DNA of 64,000 nucleotides from Pseudarthrobacter naphthalenicus (GCF_029076445.1 NZ_JARESG010000002.1:124001-188000), one strand, 5' to 3'. Numbered from the stretch's first letter, positions 24,387-34,414 are shown. The notes: generated from the letters alone by a model not told the origin. Program-made: numbers and translations.

Positions 24387-25112
24387 ATGAGCAACGATGC
24401 CATTTATGCTGACCAGCGCGGAACGGGCACGGACTCAACGCCGGGCAACATCGCCTCCTTCATTGACCACACCCTGCTCAAGCCGGAGGCCAGCGAGGCT
24501 GACATCCTCAAGGTTTGCGCCGAGGCAGCCGAATACCGTTTCAAGTCGGTGTGCGTGAATCCGCTGTGGGTCAAAACGGTCAAAACTGCTCTGCGCGGTT
24601 GCGGCGTGCTGACCTGCTCGGTGGTCGGATTTCCGCTGGGTGCCACGCCCACGGATGTGAAGACCTTCGAAGCCCGCGGTGCCGTGCTGGACGGCGCCGA
24701 CGAAATCGACATGGTCATTAACATCGCTGCTGCGCGGGCCGGGGACAAGGGCGCGCTGGTGGACGATATCTCCGCCGTCGCCGAAGCCGTCCACGCCAGC
24801 GGCGCCATCCTGAAGGTCATTATCGAGACGGTGTTCCTCTCCGATGACCAGAAGGTCCTCGCCTGCCAGGCGGCCGTGGAGGCCGGGGCGGACTTCGTCA
24901 AGACTTCCACAGGTTTCAACGGCGGCGGCGCTACCGCTGAGGACATCGCCCTGATGCGCCGCACTGTCGGCCCTGAGCTGGGCGTCAAGGCCTCCGGCGG
25001 GGTGCGGTCCCTTGCTGATGCTCAGGCTATGATTGCTGCAGGCGCAACACGTATAGGTGCCAGCTCCGGCATTGCAATCGTCAAGGGTGAACAGGGTTCA
25101 GCCGGCTACTGA
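24387..25112 (+). CDS. deoC: Deoxyribose-phosphate aldolase
   Basis: This 241-residue class I aldolase has [37 protein letters not shown] and the Schiff-base strand DFVKTSTGF with Lys172. It cleaves 2-deoxyribose-5-phosphate to glyceraldehyde-3-phosphate and acetaldehyde. ATG 24387 follows GAGGAAAGG; the open frame to 24318 adds an unconserved leader. It completes the nucleoside-salvage route begun by punA and pmmB, but is separated from them by the nitrite block. The small membrane protein gene follows 51 bases later. Confidence 0.95.
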   Translation: MSNDAIYADQRGTGTDSTPGNIASFIDHTLLKPEASEADILKVCAEAAEYRFKSVCVNPLWVKTVKTALRGCGVLTCSVVGFPLGATPTDVKTFEARGAVLDGADEIDMVINIAAARAGDKGALVDDISAVAEAVHASGAILKVIIETVFLSDDQKVLACQAAVEAGADFVKTSTGFNGGGATAEDIALMRRTVGPELGVKASGGVRSLADAQAMIAAGATRIGASSGIAIVKGEQGSAGY

Positions 25113-25163
25113 CACTGCAGGAGCCGCCACAGATTTGAGCCCCGCGGGGCCGAGGAGGAACGA

Positions 25164-25409
25164 ATGTCCAGCAAGACCACAGCGAACAGCACCACCAAGG
25201 TGCAGACCCCGGAAAACGAGAACAACCTGGTCACGAGCATCGGCCTGTTCGTCGTGATGATCGCCCTGTTCCTCGGCGCCGTCTACTCGCTGTCCTTCCT
25301 CACGCTGGACAACCCGTGGCCGATGGCCGTCTGCCTGGGCCTGTTCTTCCTCGCGTACTGGATCCCGCAGACCATCACCGGCCGCTCCGATTCGGCCGGC
25401 GGGAAGTAA
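25164..25409 (+). CDS. Small two-helix membrane protein, unknown function
   Basis: This 81-residue protein has a polar N-terminus followed by two hydrophobic segments: VTSIGLFVVMIALFLGAVY and WPMAVCLGLFFLAYW. A strong ribosome site (GGAGGAACG) lies just before the ATG. Similar small proteins are conserved after deoC in Arthrobacter relatives, as far as I can judge from memory, but I do not know a function. It ends before a 16-bp stem-loop that terminates this side and the facing hydrolase gene. Confidence 0.75.
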   Translation: MSSKTTANSTTKVQTPENENNLVTSIGLFVVMIALFLGAVYSLSFLTLDNPWPMAVCLGLFFLAYWIPQTITGRSDSAGGK

Positions 25410-25440
25410 CACAACCCGCTGTACCTGCCGTAAAGCAAAA

Positions 25441-25474
25441 GGCTGTGGCCCCGGATCAATCCGGGGCCACAGCC
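25441..25474. terminator. Perfect bidirectional stem-loop
   Basis: GGCTGTGGCCCCGGAT is followed by CA and its exact inverted copy. It lies between the small membrane protein gene (+) and the YdjM-type hydrolase gene (-). It is preceded by AAAGCAAAA and followed by ATTTAA. A very stable bidirectional terminator. Confidence 0.88.
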
Positions 25475-25488
25475 ATTTAAGCTCCCGG

Positions 25489-26310
25489 TCAGCCGGCACC
25501 CAGCAGGCGGCTGACCGTGGTCTTACCCAGCACCATGGCCGCCGGAAAATGCGCTTTGGCCGAAGCCCAGGCGGCAACGCACATTCCCACCATCGCGTAA
25601 GCACTCACCGGGATCAGCACCAGCCACTCCCGCCGTGAGCCGGCGCGGCCCAGCAACGGCAGCGAAAACGCCCCGTTGGCTTTCCAGACGTCGTTGAGCA
25701 TGGGGAGTTTGCGCAGGAACCGGGGCGGTTTGATGACGATGGGCCAGAGCAGCGGCACGCCCCCGGTGGTGATCATGTCCCCCACAATATGGACCACAAC
25801 ACCGGTCAGCATGGACACCGGCAGCCACGTCCACTGGTGCGGGGCGAACCAGGTCACCAGCCCGGCCATGGTCAGGGCGAAGATCCAGTTGCTGATGAAC
25901 CCCGATTTGGGGAACAGCTTCAGCGCCTTCGCCGCGATGTTGATCATAAACATGCACAGCAGGCCGGCGCCGACGGACAGTAGTCCCCAGCCGGTCTGCA
26001 CCTGGATCTGCCCTGCCATCATGGCCAGGACCACAAAGAAGGCCGCGCCGAGGATGGAGTGGGTGCCTTGCCGGTGGCCGCCGCTGGCGTTCTCAATTCC
26101 CCGGGCAATGACGTTGGACAGCGGCGGCAGCGAGTTGGCCACGGTGCTGTGGCGGTGGTCCCAGTCGCACACCAGGGCCGTGCCTGCCGTGGCCATCCCG
26201 CCGATCAGGATGCCCGTGGCGTCCAGCGGATACCAGCCCAGCGTGTAGGGCCCCGTCGAGGCAATGGCTACCCACGCCGCGGCTCCCGACGCGGCGTGAT
26301 GTCCTCCCAT
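25489..26310 (-). CDS. Membrane-bound metal-dependent hydrolase, YdjM/DUF457 family
   Basis: This is a 273-residue membrane protein with about five helices. The start MGGHHAASGAAAW has the paired His of the family, followed by GTALVCDWDHRHSTVANSLPP and GGHRQGTHSILG, so several His/Asp residues could bind a metal. YdjM-like proteins are annotated as inner-membrane hydrolases; the substrate is unknown. ATG 26310 is used (26313 is also possible). It lies 5 bases downstream of mfd on the same strand and may be read through from it. It ends at a bidirectional terminator. Confidence 0.82.
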   Translation of the reverse strand: MGGHHAASGAAAWVAIASTGPYTLGWYPLDATGILIGGMATAGTALVCDWDHRHSTVANSLPPLSNVIARGIENASGGHRQGTHSILGAAFFVVLAMMAGQIQVQTGWGLLSVGAGLLCMFMINIAAKALKLFPKSGFISNWIFALTMAGLVTWFAPHQWTWLPVSMLTGVVVHIVGDMITTGGVPLLWPIVIKPPRFLRKLPMLNDVWKANGAFSLPLLGRAGSRREWLVLIPVSAYAMVGMCVAAWASAKAHFPAAMVLGKTTVSRLLGAG

Positions 26311-26317
26311 CAACGCC

Positions 26318-29300
26318 TTAACTCCTGGTCTGTTCGAGGGAAGCAGGCGCGTCCGAGAAGATGTTCCTGATGACGCCGTTGGCCCAGTCCAGGATTTCGG
26401 CGTCCTGCAGGTCCCGGCCGCCCACCCGGGCGGTCTTGGGCTTGGGAATCAGCACCGCATCCAGGGCCGGCTTGGACTGGGACCCCGGATACATGCGCGT
26501 GAGCCGCATCAGCTTTGACTCCGGCAGCTGGGCGGGTGAGAACTTGATGAAGTTTCCCTGCAGTGCGACGTCGGACAGGCCGGCTTCGCGGGCACCCACC
26601 CGGAAGCGGGCCACGGCGATGAGGTTCTGCACCGGCAGCGGCGGCTCCCCGTACCGGTCCACCAGCTCGGCCAGGACTTCCTCGATGGCCTCGGTGGTCA
26701 GCGCCGACGCCAGCTTGCGGTAGGCCTCCAGGCGCAGCCGCTCCCCCGGCACGTAATCGTGCGGCAGGTGGGCGTTCACCGGCAGCTCGATCTTCATTTC
26801 GGCGGCCTTTTCCTCGGCGTCGCCGCGGTAGTCCGCCACGGCCTCGCCCACCAGGCGGATGTACAGGTCAAAGCCGACACCCTGGATGTGGCCGGACTGC
26901 TCGCCGCCGAGCAGGTTTCCTGCACCGCGGATCTCGAGGTCCTTCATGGCCAGCTGCATGCCGGCACCGAGCTCGTTGTGGGTAGCCACGGCCTTGAGCC
27001 GTTCCAGTGCCACTTCGCCCAGCGGCTTCTCGGACGGGTAGAGGAAGTAGGCGTAGGCACGCTCGCGGCCGCGCCCCACCCGGCCGCGGAGCTGGTGCAG
27101 CTGGGAGAGCCCGTATTTGTCCGCGCCGTCCACGATCAGGGTGTTGGCGTTGGAGATGTCCAGGCCGGTTTCGATGATGGTGGTGCACACCAGCACGTCA
27201 AAGCGCTTCTCCCAGAAGTCCACAATGATCTGCTCCAGCCGGCTCTCGGACATCTGCCCGTGCGCCACCTCCACGCGAGCCTCCGGAACCAGTTCACGGA
27301 CCTTCGCCGCGGTCCGCTCAATGGTGGAGACGCGGTTGTGCACCAGGAACACCTGGCCTTCGCGCATCAGCTCACGCCGGATGGCTGCGGAGGTCTGCTT
27401 GTCCGTGTACGGGCCCACGTAGGTGAGCACGGGGTGGCGTTCCTCCGGCGGCGTGGCCAGGGTGGAGGTTTCGCGGATGCCGGTGAGCGACATCTCCAGG
27501 GTGCGCGGAATCGGGGTGGCACTCATGGCCAGGACGTCCACGTTGGTGCGCATCTTCTTCAGCGCCTCCTTGTGCTCCACACCGAAGCGCTGCTCCTCAT
27601 CCACGATCACCAGGCCAAGGTCCTTGAACGCGAAGTCCTTGGACAGCAGCCGGTGCGTGCCGATGACCACGTCAACTGAGCCGCTCTTGACACCCTCCAC
27701 GGTTTCCTTGGATTCCTTGGCGTTCTGGAAGCGGGAGAGGGCCTTGACCCGCAGCGGGAACCCGGAGAAACGTTCCGTGAAGGTCTCGTAGTGCTGCTGG
27801 GCGAGCAGGGTGGTGGGCACCAGGACCGCCACCTGCTTGCCGTCCTGGACGGCTTTGAAAGCTGCGCGGACGGCGATCTCGGTCTTGCCGTAGCCCACGT
27901 CGCCGGACACCAGCCGGTCCATGGGGATCTCGCGTTCCATGTCCGCCTTGACCTCGTTGATGGTGGTCAGCTGGTCCGGCGTTTCCACGTACGGGAAGGC
28001 TTCCTCCAGTTCGCGCTGCCAAGGGGTGTCCGGCGCGAAGGCGTGGCCGCGGGAGGCCATCCGCGCGGAGTAGAGCCGGATGAGCTCGCCGGCGATCTCC
28101 TTGACGGCCTTGCGGGCCTTGGACTTGGTGCTGGCCCAGTCCGAGCCGCCCATCTTGCTCAAGGCGGGGGTGTCCCCGCCGACGTAGCGGGTGACCTGGT
28201 CCAGCTGATCGGTGGGAACAAAAAGCCGGTCTCCCGGGGCACCTCGCTTGGACGGCGCGTATTCCAGGACCAGGTACTCGCGGACGCCGTCTCCCCCGCC
28301 TGCCACCTTGCGCTGGATCAGCTCAATAAAACGCCCGATGCCGTGCTGCTCGTGGACCACGGAGTCCCCCGACACCAGCTGGAGCGGGTCCACGGCGTTC
28401 CGACGTTTGGAGGGCATGCGCCGCATGTCCTTCGTAGACCCCGCCGAGGTCCGGCCCAGCAGGTCCGCCTCGGTCAGCAGCCCCAGCTTGAGGCTGTCCA
28501 GGACAAAACCGCGTCCGACGGCGGCCGTGGTCACCTCGATGATGCCCGCTTGGGGTTCGTGGTCCAGTGCGTCCACGCGGGCGCACGGGATATCGGCGTC
28601 GTGGAACAGTTCCGCGAGCCGCTGCGCGGGACCGGGCCCCTCCGTGGCCACCACAATCCGCCACTGGTCGCGGATGTGCGAGCCGATGAATTCCATCATT
28701 TCGGCGACGTCGCCCTGGTAGCCGCGCGGTTCACGGGCATGCAGGTTCAGAACGTCGATTTCCGGCAGCAGCTCCTCATCGGTTGCCAAGGACGTGATGG
28801 ACCACCAGGACACCTCGTGGTCCAGGGCGAAACCGCGGGTTTCGGCCAATGAGCGGAAGCTGGCGGAGTGCAGGGCTTCAGAGGCCTGCGAGCTGAGGTC
28901 CAGCGGAGCCGTGCCGCCGTCCGACGCAGTGGACCACGCCGCCTCCAGGAACTCCTCGTTGGTGGCAGCAAGGTCATGGGCGCGTGTGCGGACCTTTTCC
29001 GGTTCGATGACCACCGAGATGGAGCCGGCAGGCAGCTGCTCCACAAAGGGAACCATGGCGTCAACCAGCACCGGCGCCAGGGACTCCATGCCTTCCACGG
29101 CGATTCCGCCCGCGATTTTCTCCAGCATGTCGCCGGCGGCCGGAAGCTGGGTCTTCAGGGTCGCCGCCCGTGACATCACCGACGGCGTGATCAGGATTTC
29201 GCGGCACGGTGGAGCGTGCAGTTCGGTGGGGTGATGGATGCCGGGGGCGGAGAGCGAGCGCTGGTCGGCCACCGCGAACCAGCGCATCTGGTCCACCTCG

Positions 29301-30016
29301 TCGCCGAAGAATTCCACCCGGATGGGGTGGTCCTCGGTGGGCGGAAAGACGTCGATGATGCCGCCGCGGACGGCAAACTCACCGCGGTGGGTGACCATGT
29401 CCACACGGGCGTAGGCGGCATCGGCCAGCCGGCGCACCACGTCCGTGAAGGGGATGTCCTGGCCCACCTTCAGCGTGACCGGAACGAGTTCCCCCAACCC
29501 GGCCACAATGGGCTGCACCACTGCGCGGACGGGAGCCACCACCACCCGGAGCGCGCCCGCCGTCGAACTTTCCGGGTGCGCCAGCCGGCGCAGGACGGAC
29601 AGGCGCCGCCCCACCGTGTCCGAGCGGGGCGAGAGCCGTTCGTGCGGCAGGGTTTCCCAGCTGGGGAACTCGGCCACGGAATCGGCAGGGAGGTAGGCCC
29701 GGAGGGCAGCCGTCAGGTCTTCGGCTTCACGCCCGGTGGCGGTGACGGCGAGGACCACCGCGGGGATCCCGCCGTCGGGCGTTCCCTCAACGGCGTCGGC
29801 ACGTGCGGCGGCCAGGCCGTCCGCCATTTCCGCGAGCAGCGCGGCGCGGAGTCCCGCCGGTGCGCTGATCTGGTAATCCTGACCACGGACGTCAAACCCG
29901 CGCTGCGCCTCGGCCTTCACACGGGAGAAAGTACGGTCTTCGGCCAGGGCGCTGCGCAGTCCGGTAAGCGACGGGGTGGACGTGGCAGTACCAGTGCGGG
30001 AAGCGCTCAGGGTCAT
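26318..30016 (-). CDS. mfd: Transcription-repair coupling factor Mfd
   Basis: This 1232-residue protein matches full-length Mfd. The UvrB-like N-terminal modules (ALRAYLPADSVAEFPSWETLPHERLSP) are followed by the RNA polymerase-interacting domain (DSVVHEQHGIGRF), then RecG-like translocase motifs (SGDVGYGKTEIAVRAAF, LVPTTLLAQQHYETF, VIVDEEQRFGV, MSATPIPRTL, and QLRGRVGRG). The TRCF C-terminal domain closes the protein. It displaces RNA polymerase stalled at lesions and recruits UvrA. ATG 30016 matches the short variable start of the family. The frameshifted SDR gene diverges from it. Confidence 0.97.
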   Translation of the reverse strand: MTLSASRTGTATSTPSLTGLRSALAEDRTFSRVKAEAQRGFDVRGQDYQISAPAGLRAALLAEMADGLAAARADAVEGTPDGGIPAVVLAVTATGREAEDLTAALRAYLPADSVAEFPSWETLPHERLSPRSDTVGRRLSVLRRLAHPESSTAGALRVVVAPVRAVVQPIVAGLGELVPVTLKVGQDIPFTDVVRRLADAAYARVDMVTHRGEFAVRGGIIDVFPPTEDHPIRVEFFGDEVDQMRWFAVADQRSLSAPGIHHPTELHAPPCREILITPSVMSRAATLKTQLPAAGDMLEKIAGGIAVEGMESLAPVLVDAMVPFVEQLPAGSISVVIEPEKVRTRAHDLAATNEEFLEAAWSTASDGGTAPLDLSSQASEALHSASFRSLAETRGFALDHEVSWWSITSLATDEELLPEIDVLNLHAREPRGYQGDVAEMMEFIGSHIRDQWRIVVATEGPGPAQRLAELFHDADIPCARVDALDHEPQAGIIEVTTAAVGRGFVLDSLKLGLLTEADLLGRTSAGSTKDMRRMPSKRRNAVDPLQLVSGDSVVHEQHGIGRFIELIQRKVAGGGDGVREYLVLEYAPSKRGAPGDRLFVPTDQLDQVTRYVGGDTPALSKMGGSDWASTKSKARKAVKEIAGELIRLYSARMASRGHAFAPDTPWQRELEEAFPYVETPDQLTTINEVKADMEREIPMDRLVSGDVGYGKTEIAVRAAFKAVQDGKQVAVLVPTTLLAQQHYETFTERFSGFPLRVKALSRFQNAKESKETVEGVKSGSVDVVIGTHRLLSKDFAFKDLGLVIVDEEQRFGVEHKEALKKMRTNVDVLAMSATPIPRTLEMSLTGIRETSTLATPPEERHPVLTYVGPYTDKQTSAAIRRELMREGQVFLVHNRVSTIERTAAKVRELVPEARVEVAHGQMSESRLEQIIVDFWEKRFDVLVCTTIIETGLDISNANTLIVDGADKYGLSQLHQLRGRVGRGRERAYAYFLYPSEKPLGEVALERLKAVATHNELGAGMQLAMKDLEIRGAGNLLGGEQSGHIQGVGFDLYIRLVGEAVADYRGDAEEKAAEMKIELPVNAHLPHDYVPGERLRLEAYRKLASALTTEAIEEVLAELVDRYGEPPLPVQNLIAVARFRVGAREAGLSDVALQGNFIKFSPAQLPESKLMRLTRMYPGSQSKPALDAVLIPKPKTARVGGRDLQDAEILDWANGVIRNIFSDAPASLEQTRS

Positions 30017-30239
30017 GACGGAAACTCCTGTGGTGTTTGAGGCCTGTGGTGTCCCTGTGGGGTTTCAGGGCGGCGCAGGCAACACGAAAAGCCGGGATTC
30101 GCTGCGAATACCGGGTCATCCCAGCCTACCGCGCCGCGGGCCGGACTAAGCTTTCAGGACCGTGGCCGTCCGGAAGCCAGGCCGCTCCGAATGGCATAGT
30201 GACAGCGCCCCGCATCGGGGGTGACTGGAAGGAGTCAGC

Positions 30240-31764
30240 ATGACCGGCACAACCCCAGCATCACCGCGCACCGTCCTGGTCACGGGCGCCACCGGCTACA
30301 TCGGGGGCCGGCTCGTTCCGCGCCTGCTGGAGGCCGGGCACACCGTGAAGGTCCTGGTCCGGACGCCGGCCAAGATCGCGGGCGTGCCCTGGCTGGAGGA
30401 TGTGGAGGTGGTCCAGAGCAGCCTGGACGACGCCGGGGCCCTCCGCGACGCGCTCGCCGGCGTCGACGTGCTGTATTACCTGGTCCACTCGATGGCTGCC
30501 GGGTCGGGTTTCGAGGCGAAGGAAAAGGCGATGGCCGGGACCGCCGCGAAGGCCGCCGCGGACGCGGGCGTGGCCAGGATCGTCTACCTCGGCGGCCTGC
30601 ACCCCGCCGGCGTGGAACTGTCCACGCACATGCGGTCCCGCGAGGCGGTGGGCAAGGTGTTCCTGGACAGCCCGGTGGACGCCGTGGTCTTCCAGGCCGG
30701 TGTGGTGATCGGGTCCGGGTCCGCATCCTTTGAGATGATCCGGCACCTCTCCGAAACCCTCCCGCTGATGCCGGCGCCGAGTTGGGTGCGCAACAGGATC
30801 GAGGCGATCGCTGTCCGGGACGTGCTGTACTACCTGGTTGCCGCCGCCTCCCTGACCGGCCACATCAACCGCACGTTTGACATCGGCTGCCGCCAGGTCC
30901 TGACCTATGCGGGCATGATGAAGGAATACGCGGCCGAAGCCGGGCTGCCGTACCGCGTGGTCCTGGCACTGCCGGTCCCCGCGCCCAAACTGGCAGGGCT
31001 GTGGGTAGCCCTCACCACACCCATCCCGCTGTCCATGTCGCTGCCCCTGGTCCAGTCCCTGCAGCACGACGCCGTGGCCCGCGAGCACGACATCGACTCC
31101 GTCATTCCCGTGCCTGAGGGCGGGCTGACTCCGTACCGGCGTGCGGTTGCCCTGGCGCTGGGCAAGGAGCGCGACGGCCAGGTGGAGACCACCTGGGCCA
31201 GCGCCGGCGTGGATGCCGATCCCCTGCCCAGCGATCCCGAATGGGCCGGCCACAGGGTCTTCGTGGATGAGCGAACGTTCCACGGCGACGTTGACCCGGC
31301 CCACGTGTGGACGGTCATCGAGGGAATCGGCGGCCGGAACGGCTGGTATTCCCTGCCGTTGGCGTGGCAGGTCCGCGGCTGGCTGGATAAGCTCACCGGC
31401 GGCGCCGGGCTCCTGCGGGGGCCGCCGTCACCCCGGCAACCTGGCGCCCGGCGAGGTGGTGGACTGGTGGCGGGTGGAACGCATCGACCGCGGGAAACTG
31501 CTGCGGCTTCGGGCCGAGATGCGCGCGCCGGGCCGCGCCTGGCTCGAGTTGTCCGTAGAGCCCGACGGCGGCGGGAGCCGTTACCGGCAACGCGCCATTT
31601 TCTTTCCCAAGGGTCTGAGCGGCAGGCTTTACTGGCTGGCCGTCCTGCCCTTCCACAGCCTGATTTTCCCGGCGATGGCCCGGAACATTACCACTGCGGC
31701 ACAAAAGATCGCCGGCGCCGAGCGGGCGGAGGCCGGTTCCAAGAACACGCCGTCCTCCCCGTAG
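30240..31764 (+). pseudogene. SDR/NmrA-like protein with C-terminal DUF2867, broken by a one-base frameshift
   Basis: The first part (about 395 residues from ATG 30240) has the NAD-binding start VLVTGATGYIGGRL and extends to GGAGLLRG. There the frame changes: the conserved continuation (RRHPGNLAPGEVVDWWRVE, then LLRLRAEMRAPGRAWLEL) is in the next frame and ends at 31764. Deleting one G in the GGGGG run at 31417-31421 restores a single frame of about 507 residues. The unbroken frame instead reads arginine-rich nonsense to 31787. The gene is either truly inactivated, or the assembly has a homopolymer error. Family members are membrane-associated oxidoreductases of unknown substrate. It diverges from mfd. 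Confidence 0.8.
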
Positions 31765-31811
31765 GATGTGGGGAGCAAAAAGCGTAACGAACCCGTATCA
31801 CTGGAGGATCC

Positions 31812-32309
31812 ATGGCACTGAGTGCAACCACCACCCTTCCGCATGCCGTTGGCAGCGTAGCTGCTGTTTTTGCCAACGAGGATTTCCAGCGGGACACCAG
31901 CGAATTTGTCGGCGGCACGCTGGAGTCCTTCGCCGTGGACGGCGACGTTGCCGGCGCGTTCAGCACCACGTCCGTCCGGACACTGCCCACCACCCGGCTG
32001 CCGGAGATCGCCCGCAAGTTCGTTGGCGAAAAGCTCACCGTCACCCAGGTGGAGAACTGGGAAGCGCCTGCCGCTGACGGCTCCCGGCAGAGCAACATCA
32101 CCCTGAAAATTGCCGGCGCTCCCCTCGACGTGACCGCGGTCCAAAAGCTCGTTGCCGAGGGCGGCAGCACCCGTGTTGAGCTCGAAGGCAACGTCACCTC
32201 CTCCGTCCCGTTCCTGGGCAGCAAGATCGCCCAGGCAGCCGAGCCGATGGTGGCCAAGGCTTTGAACATCCAGTCGCAGCGGGCCCAGGCCTGGCTCGAA
32301 AGCCACTGA
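31812..32309 (+). CDS. DUF2505-domain protein
   Basis: This 165-residue protein resembles the DUF2505 family: it starts with ATTTLPHAVGSVAAVFANEDF and has TRVELEGNVTSSVPFLGSKIAQAAEPMV, an amphipathic C-terminal helix. DUF2505 has a START-like fold that may bind lipids; no function is known. GGAGGATCC is the ribosome site directly before the ATG. The SCO4848-like gene follows by 4 bases. Together these two form a small operon ending in a strong terminator. Confidence 0.82.
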   Translation: MALSATTTLPHAVGSVAAVFANEDFQRDTSEFVGGTLESFAVDGDVAGAFSTTSVRTLPTTRLPEIARKFVGEKLTVTQVENWEAPAADGSRQSNITLKIAGAPLDVTAVQKLVAEGGSTRVELEGNVTSSVPFLGSKIAQAAEPMVAKALNIQSQRAQAWLESH

Positions 32310-32313
32310 CTCC

Positions 32314-32535
32314 ATGCAGCTTCCCTTGTTCGCCGGATTACTGCTGATCATCGCGGGCGTCTGGTCGCTGGTGGTCTGGCCGCAGTTCCTGCGCCGGGTC
32401 ATGAAGGATCCGCGGGCACGCGACGCCAACGGCTCAGCAACGAAGTTCCTCACCGTCCACGTGGTGCTCGTCAGCATCTCCATGGTGCTCGGAGCCGCCA
32501 CCGCCGTGATCGGCGGTATGGGCCTGCTGGGCTAA
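32314..32535 (+). CDS. SCO4848-family small membrane protein
   Basis: This 73-residue protein has two hydrophobic segments: LFAGLLLIIAGVWSLVVW and FLTVHVVLVSISMVLGAATA. Between them is the conserved PQFLRRVMKDPRA loop that I associate with the SCO4848 family of actinobacteria. No function is known. It is 4 bases after the DUF2505 gene. A stem-loop follows after 15 bases. Confidence 0.78.
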   Translation: MQLPLFAGLLLIIAGVWSLVVWPQFLRRVMKDPRARDANGSATKFLTVHVVLVSISMVLGAATAVIGGMGLLG

Positions 32536-32550
32536 AGCGGACAAAACGAA

Positions 32551-32597
32551 CGACGCCGGGCGGTTACCTTTTTCGGAATGGTAACCGCCCGCCGTCG
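32551..32597. terminator. Stem-loop between convergent SCO4848-like and sufU genes
   Basis: CGACGCCGGGCGGTTACC pairs with GGTAACCGCCCGCCGTCG (one mismatch), with an 11-base T-rich loop. It lies between the two facing stop codons. It is probably bidirectional. Confidence 0.82.
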
Positions 32598-32616
32598 TAC
32601 TTCAACAAACAACGGT

Positions 32617-33066
32617 TTAGGCCGCCTGGTTGAGCGCGTCTTCGGCCGCAACCCACGAAATCATGGCGCACTTGACGCGCGCGGCGTACCGGGCCACACC
32701 TTCGAACGCGGCCGCGTCACCGAGGATCTCCGGGTCCGCGTGGACTTTCCCGCGGGAGCGCAGGACTTCGCGGAAATTGCCGATGATCGCGTGGAGCTCA
32801 TCCACGGTCAGCCCCTCACCCAGTTCGCTGAGGACGGACGCTGACGCCATGGAAATGGAACACCCGGCGCCGTCCCAGGAAATCTGCGCCACCTTGCCGT
32901 CTTCCACCGCGACGCGCAGCGTGACTTCGTCGCCACAGACGGGGTTCAGCTGGTGGGACTGTCCGGTGCTGGCGCCCTGGGGCGCCTCCACGCCGGCCAG
33001 GCCGCTGCCGTGGCGGACCTTCGAGTGGTCAAGGATGATCTGCTGGTACAGCTGGTCAAGGCTCAT
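32617..33066 (-). CDS. sufU: Iron-sulfur cluster assembly scaffold SufU
   Basis: This 149-residue protein has the SufU/IscU-like cysteines in LNPVCGDEVTLR, WDGAGCSISMASASVLSEL and AARVKCAMISW. SufU binds zinc and accepts sulfur from SufS. ATG 33066 directly precedes the conserved start SLDQLYQQIILDHSKV; the longer open frame back to 33174 overlaps sufS and is rejected. Its start is 25 bases from the sufS stop, so the two are an operon. No sufBCD genes are in view. Confidence 0.94.
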   Translation of the reverse strand: MSLDQLYQQIILDHSKVRHGSGLAGVEAPQGASTGQSHQLNPVCGDEVTLRVAVEDGKVAQISWDGAGCSISMASASVLSELGEGLTVDELHAIIGNFREVLRSRGKVHADPEILGDAAAFEGVARYAARVKCAMISWVAAEDALNQAA

Positions 33067-33091
33067 ATTTGGTATACCTTCGGTGGCCGCG

Positions 33092-34414
33092 TCAGACGCG
33101 GAAGTAGGAGCGGACGCCGGCCACTGCCTCAAGGAAGGCGTCGACGTCATCGGTGGTGTTGTACAGGTAGGCACTGGCCCGGGTGGTGGCCGTCAGGCCC
33201 AGGCGGCGGTGCAGCGGCTGCGCGCAATGATGCCCCACCCGCACGGCGATCCCCCTCGAATCAAGGAACTGCCCGACGTCGTGCGCGTGCACCCCTTCGA
33301 CGTCGAAAGCGGCCAGGCCGATCCGTTCCTCCCCGGCGGCGGGCCCGAGGACGCGGATTCCGGGGATACCTTCCAGGCCGGCCACCATCCTCTGGCCGAG
33401 CTCCGCCTCCCAGCGGTGCACGCGGGCCAACCCTGTTTCCGTGAGGTAGCTGGCGGCAGCGGCCAAGGCCACGGCCTGGGAGATGCGCTGGGTACCGGCT
33501 TCGAAGCGTTGCGGCGCGGGCAGGTACTCGGCGCGTTCCATGGTCACCGTGGTGATCATGGACCCGCCGGTGAGGAACGGCGGCAGCACGTCCAGAAGGT
33601 CCTGCTTGCCGTACAGCACCCCGATCCCGGTGGGCGCGAGCATCTTGTGGCCGGAGAAAACGGCGAAGTCGACGTCGAGGTCGTTGACGTTCAACGGCAG
33701 GTGCGGCGCGGACTGGCAGGCGTCCAGCACCACCAGCGCTCCCGCCGCCCGGCCAAGGGCCACAAGCTCGCTGACGGGGTTGATGGTTCCCAGGACGTTG
33801 GACGCATGGGTGAAGGCGAGGACTTTGGTTTTGCTGCCCAGGATCTCCGCCGCAACGTCCAGGCGAAGGGCGCCGGCATCATCGATGGGGATGTAACGCA
33901 AGGTGGCGCCGGTTCGGAAAGCGAGTTCCTGCCAAGGGATCAGGTTGGCATGGTGCTCCATTTCGGTGACCACGATCTGGTCCCCCGGGCCGGGAGCAAG
34001 TTCCTTGAGCCGGGCGTCGCCGCGGCCCTGGGCAGACCACAGGGCAGCGTTTGAGAGCGAATAGCTGAGCAGGTTCAGACCCTCGGTGGCGTTGGATGTC
34101 CACACTGTTTCCGCGTAGTCCGCCCCGATGAAATCGGCGAGGGTCTGGCGGGCATCTTCGAAGACTTCGGTGGCCTCCACCGCCAGGTGGTGCGCGCCGC
34201 GATGCACGGCCGCGTTGCGCTGTTCGTAGAACTCCTGCTCGGCCTCGATGACGCTCACGGGATTCTGCGAGGTGGCCCCGGAATCCAGATACACGAGGGG
34301 CTGGCCGTTGACCAGCTGGTCAAGCACCGGGAAGTCATTCCTGATTCTGAGTACCTCGGCGTTGTCCATGGCCGGAACGGCATGTTCCAGCGTGGCCGGC
34401 GTGGTTACGAATGC
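33092..34414 (-). CDS. sufS: Cysteine desulfurase SufS
   Basis: This 440-residue PLP enzyme has the class V aminotransferase motifs: TEMEHHANLIPWQ, the PLP lysine loop SGHKMLAPTGIG and the C-terminal catalytic cysteine in RVGHHCAQPLHRR. It removes sulfur from cysteine and passes it to SufU. TTG 34414 is chosen because AAGGAG lies six bases upstream; the open frame reaches 34450. The upstream region has several stem-loops that belong to the preceding regulator's 3' end. Operon with sufU. Confidence 0.94.
   Translation of the reverse strand, partial: AFVTTPATLEHAVPAMDNAEVLRIRNDFPVLDQLVNGQPLVYLDSGATSQNPVSVIEAEQEFYEQRNAAVHRGAHHLAVEATEVFEDARQTLADFIGADYAETVWTSNATEGLNLLSYSLSNAALWSAQGRGDARLKELAPGPGDQIVVTEMEHHANLIPWQELAFRTGATLRYIPIDDAGALRLDVAAEILGSKTKVLAFTHASNVLGTINPVSELVALGRAAGALVVLDACQSAPHLPLNVNDLDVDFAVFSGHKMLAPTGIGVLYGKQDLLDVLPPFLTGGSMITTVTMERAEYLPAPQRFEAGTQRISQAVALAAAASYLTETGLARVHRWEAELGQRMVAGLEGIPGIRVLGPAAGEERIGLAAFDVEGVHAHDVGQFLDSRGIAVRVGHHCAQPLHRRLGLTATTRASAYLYNTTDDVDAFLEAVAGVRSYFRV

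Noticed and set aside
33067-33174. N-terminal extension of SufU
   Set aside because: It overlaps the sufS 3' end and contains no conserved sequence. ATG 33066 directly precedes the SufU domain.
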